From: Gemmatimonadota bacterium | Lineage (GTDB): Bacteria; Gemmatimonadota; Gemmatimonadetes; Gemmatimonadales; GWC2-71-9 | Direction: 5' to 3' | DNA: 64,000 bases | Assembly: GCA_016713435.1 (NCBI GenBank) | Contig: JADJPD010000025.1 | Coordinates: 1 to 64,000, forward strand | Shown here: in pieces, positions 49,095 to 58,062 of the stretch | How positions within the stretch are numbered: position 1 is the first letter of the stretch | How the letters are laid out: each line of letters begins with the position of its first letter | Position numbers and translations under genes: made by a program | Notes under the pieces: generated by a model | Database searches by the model: none | Told to the model about the DNA's origin: nothing | Seen by the model: only the letters and a program-made list of their open reading frames with translations

Positions 49095-50933
49095 ATGACG
49101 ATTGCGCAGTGGTTCCTGGTGGTGGTGGTGGTCGTACCGCTCGCATTGGTGAGCCTGGACCGGCTGCGGGTGGACGTGGCCGCGCTCACCATCGCGGCGG
49201 CGCTCGGGGTGGCGCAGTTCCTCGGGCTCGGCGTGCTCGGCGCGGCGGATGCGCCGAAGGACGCCATCAAGGCGATCGGCGGGCTGGGGCAGCCGGTGGT
49301 GCTGACGCTGCTGAGCCTGTTCCTGATCACCGGGAGCCTCGAGAAGTCGGGGGTGACGCGCTGGGTGGCGCGGGCGCTGCTCCGGGCCGGGAGCGCGTCG
49401 GAGCGGCGGCTCATCGCCCTCCTCGCCGCCACCACGGCGGTGCTGTCGCTCGCCATGAACAACCTGGCGGCGGGGGCGCTGGTGCTGCCGAGTGCGCTGG
49501 AGATTGCGCGGCGGACGGGGATCAAGCCGAGCAAGCTGCTCATCCCGGTGGCGTACGGGAGCCTGCTCGGCGGGGCGGCGACGTACTTCACCACCGCCAA
49601 CCTCATCGTGAGCGACCTGCTCACCACCGCGAGCCCGCCGCAGGCCCCGCTCCACGTCCTGGCCTTCACGCCGACGGGCGGGCTCATGGCGCTCGCCGGG
49701 ATCCTGTTCCTGGCGCTGCTGGGCCACCGCTGGCTGCCGGACCGCGACCCGGCGCCGGAGCACATGCATGGGCGGATCACCAGCAGCGACCTCGAGGACT
49801 ACTACCGCCTGGGGGAGCGGCTGTGGGAGGTGCGGGTGCCGGCGGGCTCGCCGCTGGTGGGGCGGCGGCTGGCGGAGAGCGAGATCGCCGAGCGGTTCGG
49901 GCTGGCGGTGGCGGGGGTGCGGCAGGGGGAGCGGACGCTCTTCGCGCTGTCGCCGGACCAGGTGATCCGCGCGGAGGACGAGCTGCTGATCGTGGGGCGG
50001 GAGGAGCGGGTGCGGGAGCTGGCGGAGACGGGGCTGCAGGTGGGCGCGGAGGCGGCGGGGCTGCAGGTGGGGGAGCACGGGGAGTCGTTCATCGAGGTGA
50101 TGCCGTCGCCGCGATCGCACGCGCTGGGGCGGACGGTGCGGGAGCTCGACTTCTGGGGGCAGTACCACCTGCGGGCGCTGGCGCTGTTCCGGGACGGGCG
50201 GAGCTACCGGACGGACGTGGGCAACTTCTCCTTCATGTTAGGCGACTCCCTCCTCCTGCTGGGCTCGCGCCACAGCCTGGCGCGGCTGCGGCGGAACCCG
50301 GACTTCCTGGTGCTCGAGCCCGACTCGGGCGACCAGCCGGTGCAGCGCGTGCGGGCCACCGTGACGCTCGGGGTGCTGGCGGCGGCGATCACCGCATCGA
50401 TCCTCGGCATGCCCGTGTACCTGGCGATGCTGGCGGGGGCGGTGGTGCTGATGCTGTCGGGGATGCTGGAGATGGAGGAGGCGTACCGGGCGGTGAACTG
50501 GCAGGCCATCATGCTCATCGCCGGGATGTACTCGGTGAGCGTGGCGATGGTGCAGACGGGGCTGGCGGCGCGGGTGGGCGCCGGGGTGCTGGCGCTGGTG
50601 ACGCCGCTCGGGCCGCTGGGGCTCGCGGGCGGGGCGTACCTGCTGACGGCGCTGCTGACGCAGGTGATGGGGGGCCAGGTGGCGGCGCTGGTGACGGGGC
50701 CGATCACCATCAGCGCCGCGATCAGCCTGGGCACCAACCCGCAGGCCATCGCGGTGGCCACGGCCATCGGCTGCTCGGCGTCGTTCCTGACGCCGATCGC
50801 GCACCCGGTGAACATCCTGATGATCGCGCCGGCCAACTACCAGTTCCGGGACTTCTTCCGGCTGGGGTGGCGGCTGACGCTGGTGTGCTTCGTGATGCTG
50901 CTGGTGGGGATGGCGGTGTTCTGGGGCCTGTAG
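49095..50933 (+). CDS. SLC13-family permease with two RCK_C (TrkA-C) domains
   Basis: This 612-residue protein begins with a transmembrane bundle (WFLVVVVVVPLALVSLDRLR, then LAMNNLAAGALVLPSALEIA and LLIPVAYGSLLGGAATYFTT, the conserved SLC13 helix-hairpin regions). The middle (about residues 230-400) has two RCK_C domains (WEVRVPAGSPLVGRRLAESE and VRELDFWGQYHLRALALFRD), and a second membrane half ends SLGTNPQAIAVATAIGCSAS. Such proteins transport sulfate, dicarboxylates or other anions with Na+; RCK_C domains are regulatory. The substrate is unknown. Confidence 0.9.
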   Translation: MTIAQWFLVVVVVVPLALVSLDRLRVDVAALTIAAALGVAQFLGLGVLGAADAPKDAIKAIGGLGQPVVLTLLSLFLITGSLEKSGVTRWVARALLRAGSASERRLIALLAATTAVLSLAMNNLAAGALVLPSALEIARRTGIKPSKLLIPVAYGSLLGGAATYFTTANLIVSDLLTTASPPQAPLHVLAFTPTGGLMALAGILFLALLGHRWLPDRDPAPEHMHGRITSSDLEDYYRLGERLWEVRVPAGSPLVGRRLAESEIAERFGLAVAGVRQGERTLFALSPDQVIRAEDELLIVGREERVRELAETGLQVGAEAAGLQVGEHGESFIEVMPSPRSHALGRTVRELDFWGQYHLRALALFRDGRSYRTDVGNFSFMLGDSLLLLGSRHSLARLRRNPDFLVLEPDSGDQPVQRVRATVTLGVLAAAITASILGMPVYLAMLAGAVVLMLSGMLEMEEAYRAVNWQAIMLIAGMYSVSVAMVQTGLAARVGAGVLALVTPLGPLGLAGGAYLLTALLTQVMGGQVAALVTGPITISAAISLGTNPQAIAVATAIGCSASFLTPIAHPVNILMIAPANYQFRDFFRLGWRLTLVCFVMLLVGMAVFWGL

Positions 50934-50989
50934 CCGGGCGGCGCGCGACCCCGGCGGCCCCTCCCTCTTCTCTCAGGCGGAGTCCGGCG

Positions 50990-51712
50990 ATGACCGTATG
51001 CATCGGCACCGTGGAGGCGCTCTACCGGTACCCCGTCAAGTCCATGGCGGGGGAGGCGCTCGCGAGCGCGGAGCTGGGCTGGCACGGCGTGGCGGGGGAC
51101 CGTCGGCTGGCATTGCGGAAGGTGGGGGACCGCGGCGGGTTCCCGTGGCTCACGGCGTCCAAGCTGCCGGCGCTGGTGTGCTACGCGCCCGGCGGCGCGG
51201 ACGGGGCGGTGCCGGCGATGGTGCGGACGCCGGCGGGGCGGTCACTGGAGCCGTTCAGCGTGGAGCTGGCGGAGGAGATCGGCGGGCGGCACGGGGCGGC
51301 GGTGGAGATGACGCACCTCAACCGCGGGATCTTCGACGAGGCGTGCCTGTCGCTCATCGCGTCGGCCACGGTGGCGGAGGTGGCGCGGCTGTCGGGGACG
51401 CCGGCGGAGGTGCGGCGGTTCCGGCCCAACATCCTGCTGGCGTCGGCGCGCGGGGTGGCGTGGGAGGAGGAGGCGTGGGTCGGCGGGCTGCTGACGTTCG
51501 GGACGATGGGCGAGGGGCCGGTCATGGCGGTCACCAACCGTGACGAGCGCTGCGCGATGGTGAACCTGGAGCCGGCAACGGCGCGGGCCACGCCCGAGGT
51601 GCTCAAGGCGATCGTGGCGGCGCGGGGGTGCAACGCCGGGGTGTACGGGGCGGTGGTGCGGCGCGGGCGGGTGACGGTGGGGGAGCCGGTGTACTTCACG
51701 CCGGCATCGTGA
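50990..51712 (+). CDS. MOSC-domain protein
   Basis: The ATG at 50990 gives 240 residues. The N-terminal MOSC_N-like part (VEALYRYPVKSMAGEALASA, ELGWHGVAGDRRLALRKVGD) and the MOSC core (VEMTHLNRGIFDEACLSLIA, RFRPNILLASARG, VNLEPATARATPEVLKAIVA) are complete. The conserved Cys (here RGCNAGVYG) may carry sulfur. MOSC proteins are related to the molybdenum-cofactor sulfurase tail and to YiiM/YcbX detoxification proteins. Cytoplasmic. Confidence 0.9.
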   Translation: MTVCIGTVEALYRYPVKSMAGEALASAELGWHGVAGDRRLALRKVGDRGGFPWLTASKLPALVCYAPGGADGAVPAMVRTPAGRSLEPFSVELAEEIGGRHGAAVEMTHLNRGIFDEACLSLIASATVAEVARLSGTPAEVRRFRPNILLASARGVAWEEEAWVGGLLTFGTMGEGPVMAVTNRDERCAMVNLEPATARATPEVLKAIVAARGCNAGVYGAVVRRGRVTVGEPVYFTPAS

Positions 51713-51863
51713 CGGCGGAGCGACCGGTGGGAGCGACAGGGAACACGGCGTGACGATGCCAACCTCGCCGGCCCCCGTCGCCTACTGCGGCGCCCGGTCC
51801 GAGTGCAGGCGCCGGTGCGCCCCCGGGCTCGCCGGGGGGCGGACGCCGCGGTATGTTGGCGCC

Positions 51864-52874
51864 ATGCGCATTCTCCTTCCCGCCACCGTCGCGCTGGTGC
51901 TCACGACTGAGGCGGCGGCGCAGTCAGCGGCGGCCTCGCCGCCTTCCGTATTCGTGGTGCCGCAGTGGGCGTTCCCAACGCAGCTGCCGCCGCCCGCCGA
52001 CCCCTTCCCCACCGCCGACAGCACGACGCCCCGGCGCATCCCCGGCGTGGCGCGGACGTTCACGCAGAAGGAGGCGTACAACCGCTTCGCGCCGGCGGAC
52101 TGGGTGCCGGCGGCGCACCCGCCGGCGCCGGGCCCGGTGGCCCAGGGCCGGAGGCCGGTGGGGTTCGCGTGCGCGTTCTGTCACCTGTATACGGGCGCCG
52201 GGCGGCCGGAGAACGCGCCGGTGGCGGGGCTGCCGGTGGAGTACATCGTGCGGCAGGTGCGGGCGTTCCGGGACTCGACCCGCCTCACGGCCAACCCGCT
52301 GTCGCAGGTCAACTCGATGCACGCAATGGCGCGGGCGTTCACCGACGCCGAGGTGGAGGAGGCGGCGCGCTACTTCGCCGGAATCGTGCCCACGCGCCGG
52401 AACCGGGTGGTGGAGTCGGCGACGGTGCCGCGGCACAAGGTGACGGGCCTCCTGTACGTGATGGATGGCGCGGGGAGCGAGCCGATCGCGGGGCGGCTCA
52501 TCGAGATGCCGGAGGAGGCGGAGCGGCACGAGCTGCACGACCCAACGGTGGCCTATGTGACCTACGTGCCGCCCGGCAGCCTCGCCCTCGGCGCGGCGCT
52601 GGTGCGCGACGGCCCCGCCGGGACGATGACCGCGTGCACGACCTGCCATGGGCCCGCCCTGCTCGGCGTCGGCAGCATCCCGCCGATCGCGGGGCGCTCG
52701 CCGCAGTACCTGCTCCGGCAGCTGCTCAACTTCCGCGCGGGCGCCCGCGCCGACAGCGGCAGCGCGCCGATGCGCCTGGTGACGGAGGCGATGACGCTCG
52801 AGCAGATGGTGGCGGCGGCCGGGTACGTGGGATCACTCGCGCCTGCCGCGCCCGGCGACCGGCAGGAGCCATGA
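51864..52874 (+). CDS. Periplasmic di-haem cytochrome c
   Basis: The ATG at 51864 gives 336 residues with a signal peptide (MRILLPATVALVLTTEAAAQ). Two haem-binding motifs are present: CAFCH near residue 107 and CTTCH near residue 260, each followed by a cytochrome c4/c553-like domain (YIVRQVRAFRDSTRL; YLLRQLLNFRAGARADS). Possible axial Met ligands are in SMHAMARAF and APMRLV. It should carry electrons in the periplasm; the partner is unknown, because no oxidase or dehydrogenase gene is adjacent. Confidence 0.9.
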   Translation: MRILLPATVALVLTTEAAAQSAAASPPSVFVVPQWAFPTQLPPPADPFPTADSTTPRRIPGVARTFTQKEAYNRFAPADWVPAAHPPAPGPVAQGRRPVGFACAFCHLYTGAGRPENAPVAGLPVEYIVRQVRAFRDSTRLTANPLSQVNSMHAMARAFTDAEVEEAARYFAGIVPTRRNRVVESATVPRHKVTGLLYVMDGAGSEPIAGRLIEMPEEAERHELHDPTVAYVTYVPPGSLALGAALVRDGPAGTMTACTTCHGPALLGVGSIPPIAGRSPQYLLRQLLNFRAGARADSGSAPMRLVTEAMTLEQMVAAAGYVGSLAPAAPGDRQEP

Positions 52875-52917
52875 GGGGCATCGCCAGGGTGGAGTGAAGC
52901 TGGCGGTGAACCTCCCC

Positions 52918-53289
52918 TCAGGGCTGGCCCGGCAGGCGGGGCGGCACCGGAGGCGGTTCGAGGAGCGCGGGGGCCGTCGGCCGGCGGAAGTGCCGCGTGA
53001 GCTGCCACCAGCCGAGGCCCGCCAGCGCGCCGGAGATGACGAGCAGCAGCACGATGAGCGTGCGCTGCTCGCGGGACTTTGGGCGGGCCTGGAAGGCCGC
53101 GAGCACCGGCGCCCCGCCCGCGGCGAGCGCGAACCCGATGACGACAGCGAACGGGATGAAGACGAGACCCTTCGCGCCGGCGAAGCCGAGAGTCGGCAGG
53201 GTGCCGTCGCGGAGCGGGACGTAGAGGAAGAGTGCGGCGGCGAGGAGGCCGCAGGCCACGAGGCCCAGGCCCACCAGGCGGATGATCAT
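52918..53289 (-). CDS. Small membrane protein of unknown function
   Basis: The ATG at 53289 gives 123 residues with three predicted transmembrane helices (LVGLGLVACGLLAAALFLYV; GLVFIPFAVVIGFALAAGGA; LIVLLLVISGALAGLGWWQL) and a proline-rich tail. I recognise no family. It faces the cytochrome gene and is divergent from the VOC gene at 53455. Confidence 0.65.
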   Translation of the reverse strand: MIIRLVGLGLVACGLLAAALFLYVPLRDGTLPTLGFAGAKGLVFIPFAVVIGFALAAGGAPVLAAFQARPKSREQRTLIVLLLVISGALAGLGWWQLTRHFRRPTAPALLEPPPVPPRLPGQP

Positions 53290-53454
53290 CGCGGGTGTCC
53301 GGCGTGCGGGATGGACGGGGCGGACTGCCGGTCCGAATCTCCTGCGTGCGCCGACCGCCCGCCAGCCCCGCCGCTCGACGAACCAGGGCACGGCCCGCAT
53401 CTTGTCATGGCGCCCGCCCGGGCGCCCTATCCCCCGCACCACGAGGAGTCACGA

Positions 53455-53859
53455 ATGGCAAAGGTCACCGGCATCGGCGGCGTCTTCTTCAAGAGCCGCG
53501 GCGATCACGCCGCGCTGTCGGCGTGGTACCAGCAGCACCTCGGCCTCGCGCTCGAGCCGTGGGGCGGGGCCATCCTGCGCTGGCCCGAGGACAAGGCCAA
53601 CGACGGCGGCCTCACCGTCTGGAACGCCGCCAAGGCGGACACCAAGTGGTTTGCGCCGAGCGAGTCGGCGTTCATGATCAACTACCGGGTGGACGACATG
53701 GACGGGCTGCTGGCGCAGCTCACGGCGGCGGGGATCCCGATCCTCCAGGGGCCGGAGTCGGCCGAGAACGGGAAGTTCGCGTGGATCATGGACCCGGACG
53801 GCAACAAGGTGGAGCTGTGGCAGCCCATGGCCTGGGACGAGAAGAACAAGCAGGCCTGA
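53455..53859 (+). CDS. VOC-family protein
   Basis: The ATG at 53455 follows GAGGAG and gives 134 residues: GIGGVFFKSRGDHAALSAWY, QQHLGLALEPWGGAILRWPE, MINYRVDDMDGLLAQLTAAG and FAWIMDPDGNKVELWQPM. The final Glu (NKVELW) is conserved. It resembles lyase- and resistance-type VOC proteins, but the substrate is unknown. An SRPBCC gene follows after 28 bases on the same strand. Confidence 0.9.
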   Translation: MAKVTGIGGVFFKSRGDHAALSAWYQQHLGLALEPWGGAILRWPEDKANDGGLTVWNAAKADTKWFAPSESAFMINYRVDDMDGLLAQLTAAGIPILQGPESAENGKFAWIMDPDGNKVELWQPMAWDEKNKQA

Positions 53860-53887
53860 CCGGCGGTCCCTGCACGCGGAGGCGGGC

Positions 53888-54346
53888 ATGATCGTGGAAG
53901 CGGAGGTGCGCATCGCGGGGTCGCGGGCCGCCACGTGGGCGGCCATCACCGACCTTGCGCATGCGGCCGAGGTGGTGCGCGGGATCGAGCGGATTGACCT
54001 CGTGACGGCGCCGGCCGACGGGGTGGTGGGGCTCCGCTGGCAGGAGACGCGGATCCTGTTCGGGAAGCCGGCGACGGTGGAGAAGTGGATCACGGAGGCG
54101 GTGGCGGGCGAGTCGTACGTGACGCGGGCGGAGAGCCCCGGCTTCACCTACCTCACGCAGATGCGGATCAGGGAGCACCCGGACGGCGTGACGCTCGCCA
54201 GCGCGCACGAGACGCGGACGCAGGGGATCGGCCCGCTGCTCATGTCCATCCCGATGCGGCTCTTCTTCAAGGGCGTGATCCGGAAGGCCATCCTGCAGGA
54301 CCTCGCGGACTACAAGGCGGCGGTGGAGGGGAAGCGGTACGGCTGA
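53888..54346 (+). CDS. SRPBCC-family protein
   Basis: This 152-residue protein has a START-like fold: MIVEAEVRIAGSRAATWAAI, TDLAHAAEVVRGIERIDLVT, VGLRWQETRILFGKPATVEK, WITEAVAGESYVTR and C-terminal helix FFKGVIRKAILQDLADYKAA. It binds an unknown hydrophobic ligand or acts as a coat-type protein. Probably cotranscribed with the VOC gene upstream. Confidence 0.87.
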   Translation: MIVEAEVRIAGSRAATWAAITDLAHAAEVVRGIERIDLVTAPADGVVGLRWQETRILFGKPATVEKWITEAVAGESYVTRAESPGFTYLTQMRIREHPDGVTLASAHETRTQGIGPLLMSIPMRLFFKGVIRKAILQDLADYKAAVEGKRYG

Positions 54347-54364
54347 CCCGTCGCTTCCCGCCCA

Positions 54365-55351
54365 TCAACTCGCCCGCCGTCGCATCTCACGGTTGAACAA
54401 CTCCTGCTCCAGCTGGATCGCCGTGCCCGACGCGGCGGTGCGGGCGCCCGCGCCGAGGAACTCGAGCACGCGGGTGATCACGGCAGGGTCGTTGAGCAGG
54501 TCGCGGTGGCCGAGGCCGGTGGTCTCCAGCAGCGTGGCCCCGGGCCAGTGGTGGGCGATGTCGGCGCCGTGGGAGAAGGGGACGGTGTCGTCCTCGTGGT
54601 CGTGGATCACGAGCAGGGGCGCGCTCATGCGCCGGGCGTGGACGCGGACGTCGAGGTCGCGCCAGCCCAGGCGGAGGCGGCGCTCGCTCCGGGCGCGGAG
54701 GCGGCGCATGACCTCGAGGTTGAGCGCCAGCACCTCGCCGATGGACCGTGCCCACTCGGCGGGGTTGGCCGCGGGGGCGAGGAGCACGAAGCGGCGCGCC
54801 TCGAGGCCCCAGGACGCGGCGAGCGCGGTGGCGGCGCCGCCCATGGAGTGGGCCACCACGGCGTCGGGGGCGCCCTCCCGCTCCACCACGGCGAGGAGGG
54901 CGCGCGCAAAGTCGGGCATGGCGGTGGGGCCGCGGCCGGAGGCGCCGTGCCCGGGGGCGTCGAACATCACGAGCCGGCGGCCGGTGGCCACGATCGCCTC
55001 ACCGAGCGCATGGAGCCGTCCGGCCTGGCTGCCCCAGCCGTGCACCAGGTAGGTGGTGGGGCCGCTGCCCCAGGTCCAGCCCACGATGCGGCGGCCGTCG
55101 AGGGTCAACTCGAAGCGCTCGCCGCGCGCCAGGAAGGCGCGGCCGGCGGGCGTGAGCCGGCTCCGCGGGGCGCGGAAGAGGAGCTGCTCCACCGTGGCCG
55201 CCACCGCGCCGGGCGAGAGCTGCTGCGCCGCCGTGAGGGCCGGCAGCAGCAGGCGGAGGAGCGGGCTCTGTCGCCGGGCGGTGAGGACGGCGGTCCGCGT
55301 CGCCAGCATCAGCGAGGGGCGGACGGCACGGGTCAGGGTGGAATCGGGCAT
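54365..55351 (-). CDS. Alpha/beta hydrolase
   Basis: This 328-residue protein has a hydrolase domain from about residue 75: TTYLVHGWGSQAGRLHALGE, VMFDAPGHGASGRGPTAMPD, nucleophile elbow VVAHSMGGAATALA (Ser near 169), acid in LLVIHDHEDDTVPFSHGADI and His in TGLGHRDLLNDPAV. The N-terminal helix region may associate with the membrane. The substrate is unknown; the length fits esterase- or lipase-type hydrolases. Confidence 0.9.
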   Translation of the reverse strand: MPDSTLTRAVRPSLMLATRTAVLTARRQSPLLRLLLPALTAAQQLSPGAVAATVEQLLFRAPRSRLTPAGRAFLARGERFELTLDGRRIVGWTWGSGPTTYLVHGWGSQAGRLHALGEAIVATGRRLVMFDAPGHGASGRGPTAMPDFARALLAVVEREGAPDAVVAHSMGGAATALAASWGLEARRFVLLAPAANPAEWARSIGEVLALNLEVMRRLRARSERRLRLGWRDLDVRVHARRMSAPLLVIHDHEDDTVPFSHGADIAHHWPGATLLETTGLGHRDLLNDPAVITRVLEFLGAGARTAASGTAIQLEQELFNREMRRRAS

Positions 55352-55548
55352 GGCACTCCTCCGGGCGGTACGCGCGTGGTCGTACCCTTGGAGTGCGCAG
55401 AATCCCGCGGAAGGCGACAGCCGCCGCCCGCTCAGCCGATCGCGGCGCGGAACGCCGCCGCGCGCTCGTCCGCCCGCGCGGAGAGGCGCGCGAACCAGGC
55501 CCGGGAGCGGCGGTGCCGCGCCGGCCCCGTCAACACCAGTGAGGCACC

Positions 55549-56181
55549 ATGCCAGCCACCGGCCCGAGCCCCGAGCAGCGCCACCCGATCCCGGGAGTGG
55601 AGCGGACGGGATTCCTCAAGCACTTCATCACCCGCCCCACCATCGTGGTGGGCGACTACACCTACTACGACGACCCGCGCGGGCCGGCGCAGTTCGAGCA
55701 GAACGTCCTCTACCATTTCGACTTCACCGGTGACCGCCTGGTCATCGGCAAGTTCTGCAGCATCGCCACCGACGTGCGCTTCCTGATGAACGGCGGCAAC
55801 CACCCCACCGACTGGCTCACCACCTACCCCTTCCCCGCGTTCGGCCAGGGGTGGGAGGCGGCGATGCCGGCGGCCTGGCCGAGCAAGGGCGACACCGTGG
55901 TGGGGCACGATGTGTGGCTCGGGTACGGGGCGATGATCATGCCGGGGGTGCGGATCGGCAACGGGGCGATCATCGCCAGCGGGGCGGTGGTCACGAAGGA
56001 CGTGCCGGCCTACGCGGTGGTGGGCGGGAACCCGGCGAAGGTGATCCGCACCCGCTTCGACGACGCCACGGTGGCGCGGCTCGAGGCGGTGGCGTGGTGG
56101 GACTGGGATGCGGCGAAGATTGCGAGGAACGTGCGGGCCATCTGCGGCGGCGACGTGGCGGCGCTCGAGCGGGCGGAATGA
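55549..56181 (+). CDS. Xenobiotic O-acetyltransferase, Vat/CatB family (left-handed beta helix)
   Basis: This 210-residue protein is a hexapeptide-repeat acetyltransferase of the CatB/Vat group: FLKHFITRPTIVVGDYTYYD, FEQNVLYHFDFTGDRLVIGK, FCSIATDVRFLMNGGNHPTD (catalytic His in GGNH), VVGHDVWLGYGAMIMPGVRI, GNGAIIASGAVVTKDVPAYA, VVGGNPAKVI. Family members acetylate streptogramin A or chloramphenicol; many environmental ones have unknown acceptors. Its stop overlaps the next ATG (ATGA at 56178-56181). No mobile-element signs surround it, so it looks intrinsic. Confidence 0.92.
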   Translation: MPATGPSPEQRHPIPGVERTGFLKHFITRPTIVVGDYTYYDDPRGPAQFEQNVLYHFDFTGDRLVIGKFCSIATDVRFLMNGGNHPTDWLTTYPFPAFGQGWEAAMPAAWPSKGDTVVGHDVWLGYGAMIMPGVRIGNGAIIASGAVVTKDVPAYAVVGGNPAKVIRTRFDDATVARLEAVAWWDWDAAKIARNVRAICGGDVAALERAE

Positions 56182-56918
56182 GCCGGGGGCTTCGCATCGC
56201 GGCGTGGAACTGCTGCGCGGGGCCCCTGGCCACCAAGCTCGCGGCCGCGCGGCGGCTCCGGGCCGACATCCTGGTGCTGCCCGAGGCGCCGCGGGTGCCG
56301 GAGGGTGCGCAGGCCGCGTGGATCGGGGAGAACCCGCGGAAGGGCCTCGCGGTGCTGGTGCGGCCGCCGTGGCGGGTGGAGCGGCTCGCGGTGCCGCGCG
56401 TGGAGCTGCCGAGGTACTTCCTGCCGGTGCGCATCGTGGGGCCCGAGACCTTCACGCTGTGGGGCGTGTGGGCGCATGCCTTCGGGGCGGACCGGTACGT
56501 GCGCGCCACCCATCGCGCGCTGGACGCCTGCGCGGCGCAGGTGGCGCGGGAACAGCCGCTCCTGCTGGGCGACTTCAACTCGCACTCCCGGTGGGACCAC
56601 CAGCACCCGCCCGACCGGGGCCACAGCGCGCTGGTGCGGCGGCTCGCGGCGCTCGGCTACGTGAGCGCCTATCATCATGCCCGCGGCAAGGCGCACGGCC
56701 GGGAGGGCCACGCCACGTTCTACGAGTACCGGCACCGCGACAAGCCGTACCACCTCGACTATGCCTTCGTCCCCGCGGGGATGGTGCCGCGGCTCCGGCG
56801 GGTGCGGGTGGGTCAGCACCGGACCTGGACGCGGTGGAGCGATCACATGCCGCTGGTGCTGGAGCTTGCCCCCGCCGGGACCGTCACCCAGCTTGGTGGA
56901 GCCGACAGGAGGCCCTGA
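56178..56918 (+). CDS. Endonuclease/exonuclease/phosphatase-family protein
   Basis: The ATG at 56178 overlaps the acetyltransferase stop. The 246-residue product has the EEP fold motifs: LRIAAWNCCAGPLATKLAAA (Asn of the active site), RADILVLPEAP (metal Glu), LLLGDFNSHSRWDHQHPPDR (GDFN), YHLDYAFVPAGM and WSDHMPLVLELA (SDH catalytic pair). It is a metal-dependent phosphodiesterase, cytoplasmic because no signal peptide is seen. The substrate could be nucleic acid or a phospholipid headgroup. Confidence 0.9.
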   Translation: MSRGLRIAAWNCCAGPLATKLAAARRLRADILVLPEAPRVPEGAQAAWIGENPRKGLAVLVRPPWRVERLAVPRVELPRYFLPVRIVGPETFTLWGVWAHAFGADRYVRATHRALDACAAQVAREQPLLLGDFNSHSRWDHQHPPDRGHSALVRRLAALGYVSAYHHARGKAHGREGHATFYEYRHRDKPYHLDYAFVPAGMVPRLRRVRVGQHRTWTRWSDHMPLVLELAPAGTVTQLGGADRRP

Positions 56919-57331
56919 TGCCGATGAAGAAGCAGCCGGCGGGCGTGCCCGCGTCCGCGTTGATCGACGAGCGCATCGCCGAGCTCGGCGACTGGCGCGG
57001 CGAGGCGCTGGCGCGGATGCGCCGGCTGATCCACGAGGCGGATCCCGGGGTGGTGGAGGAGTGGAAGTGGGGGGGCCCGGTCTGGTCGCACGACGGGGTC
57101 ATCTGCACCGGCGAGTCCTACAAGGCGGCGGTGAAGCTGACGTTCGCGAAGGGGGCGTCGCTCCCCGACCCGGCGCGGGTGTTCAACGCGAGCCTCGAGG
57201 GGGCCACGCGGCGGGCGATCGACATCCACGCGGGGGAGCAGGTGGACGCGCGGGCGTTCAAGGCGCTGTTCCGCGCGGCGGTGGCCCACAATCAGGCCGG
57301 CCGGGCCGCGGCCCCGCGCCGGGCCCGGTAG
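56918..57331 (+). CDS. DUF1801-family protein
   Basis: The ATG at 56918 shares its A with the previous stop TGA and follows an AGGAGG ribosome-binding site. The 137-residue product has LIDERIAELGDWRGEALARM, RRLIHEADPGVVEEWKWGGP, VWSHDGVICTGESYKAAVKL, TFAKGASLPDPARVFNASLE, which is the DUF1801 fold. It is third in an operon with the acetyltransferase and the EEP protein. Confidence 0.88.
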   Translation: MPMKKQPAGVPASALIDERIAELGDWRGEALARMRRLIHEADPGVVEEWKWGGPVWSHDGVICTGESYKAAVKLTFAKGASLPDPARVFNASLEGATRRAIDIHAGEQVDARAFKALFRAAVAHNQAGRAAAPRRAR

Positions 57332-57357
57332 GCCCGCCAGCCTCACGCCCGTCACCG

Positions 57358-57477
57358 GTGCCCATCCCCCGGTCTCCCGACGAGCTGGACGACCGCGTCC
57401 GTGCCGCCCGGCGCCCCATGGAGCGGGAGGCATACAAGGGCTGCGCGGACCTGGACCAGCAGCAGGCCGGGGAGTGA
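57358..57477 (+). CDS. Possible 39-residue ORF
   Basis: The GTG at 57358 opens VPIPRSPDELDDRVRAARRP, then MEREAYKGCADLDQQQAGE and a TGA, 26 bases after the DUF1801 stop and just before a strong terminator. The composition (charged, helical) looks coding, but there is no ribosome-binding site and no known family. Confidence 0.3.
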   Translation: MPIPRSPDELDDRVRAARRPMEREAYKGCADLDQQQAGE

Positions 57478-57507
57478 GCTCGGCCGGCGCATGGCTCTGG
57501 GCACGAA

Positions 57508-57539
57508 GAAGCCCCGCGACGGGAGCGTCGCGGGGCTTC
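57508..57539. terminator. Strong bidirectional terminator
   Basis: GAAGCCCCGCGAC-GGGAGC-GTCGCGGGGCTTC is a perfect 13-bp stem with a 6-base loop, between the end of the + operon (55549-57477) and the end of the - strand small secreted protein gene. Confidence 0.8.
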
Positions 57540-57565
57540 GTGATTGCCGGTGGGGCTGGGACTGC

Positions 57566-57820
57566 TCAGCAGCCCTGGCCAAACCCCAGGGCTCGGCCGT
57601 TCACCAGGTCCGGGGCCAGGATCATCTTGCCGGCGCGGGAATCGAAGATCCCGACCCGCCGCCAGTCGTAGCGCGGGGTGCGGTCGTCGGGGGCGGGCGC
57701 GACGGCGGCGGCAGCCGGCTTGGCGGCCGGGGCAGCCTGCACCGCGGGCGCCGGCTTGGCGGTAGCCACGGCGGCCACGGTGGCGAGCGCCAGCGAGATG
57801 AGGAGCGGCGTACGGGTCAT
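57566..57820 (-). CDS. Small secreted Ala/Pro-rich protein
   Basis: The ATG at 57820 gives 84 residues: a signal peptide (LLISLALATVAAVATA), an Ala/Pro-rich spacer, then RTPRYDWRRVGIFDSRAGKM and LAPDLVNGRALGFGQGC at the C-terminus. The lone C-terminal Cys could form an intermolecular disulfide. The family is unknown. The gene ends at the shared terminator. Confidence 0.6.
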   Translation of the reverse strand: MTRTPLLISLALATVAAVATAKPAPAVQAAPAAKPAAAAVAPAPDDRTPRYDWRRVGIFDSRAGKMILAPDLVNGRALGFGQGC

Positions 57821-58062
57821 CGGGCGTCCGGGGCGTAGGGGTGGTAGACTTGCGGCTGTGCTTGATGATACACAGCGACCCCGGGAAGGCAAGACGCCGG
57901 GTGCTGGCGGGCGGTCCGGGGCCGCGAGGTGAGCGGCGGCGATCGCCCGGGCGTACGCGACCGGGTGCGGACAGCAGGCCGCGCGGCGGGACCGGGCGCC
58001 GGCCTGTGTGGCATTCTGGGCGTGTGATAGTCTCCCGCGGGCACCCAGACCGGAGGTCCTCG

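Noticed and set aside
49109..51712. 867-codon + strand frame covering the permease gene
   Set aside because: Its first 620 codons are an out-of-frame Gly/Ala-rich shadow of the permease; only 50990-51712 (MOSC protein) is genuine.
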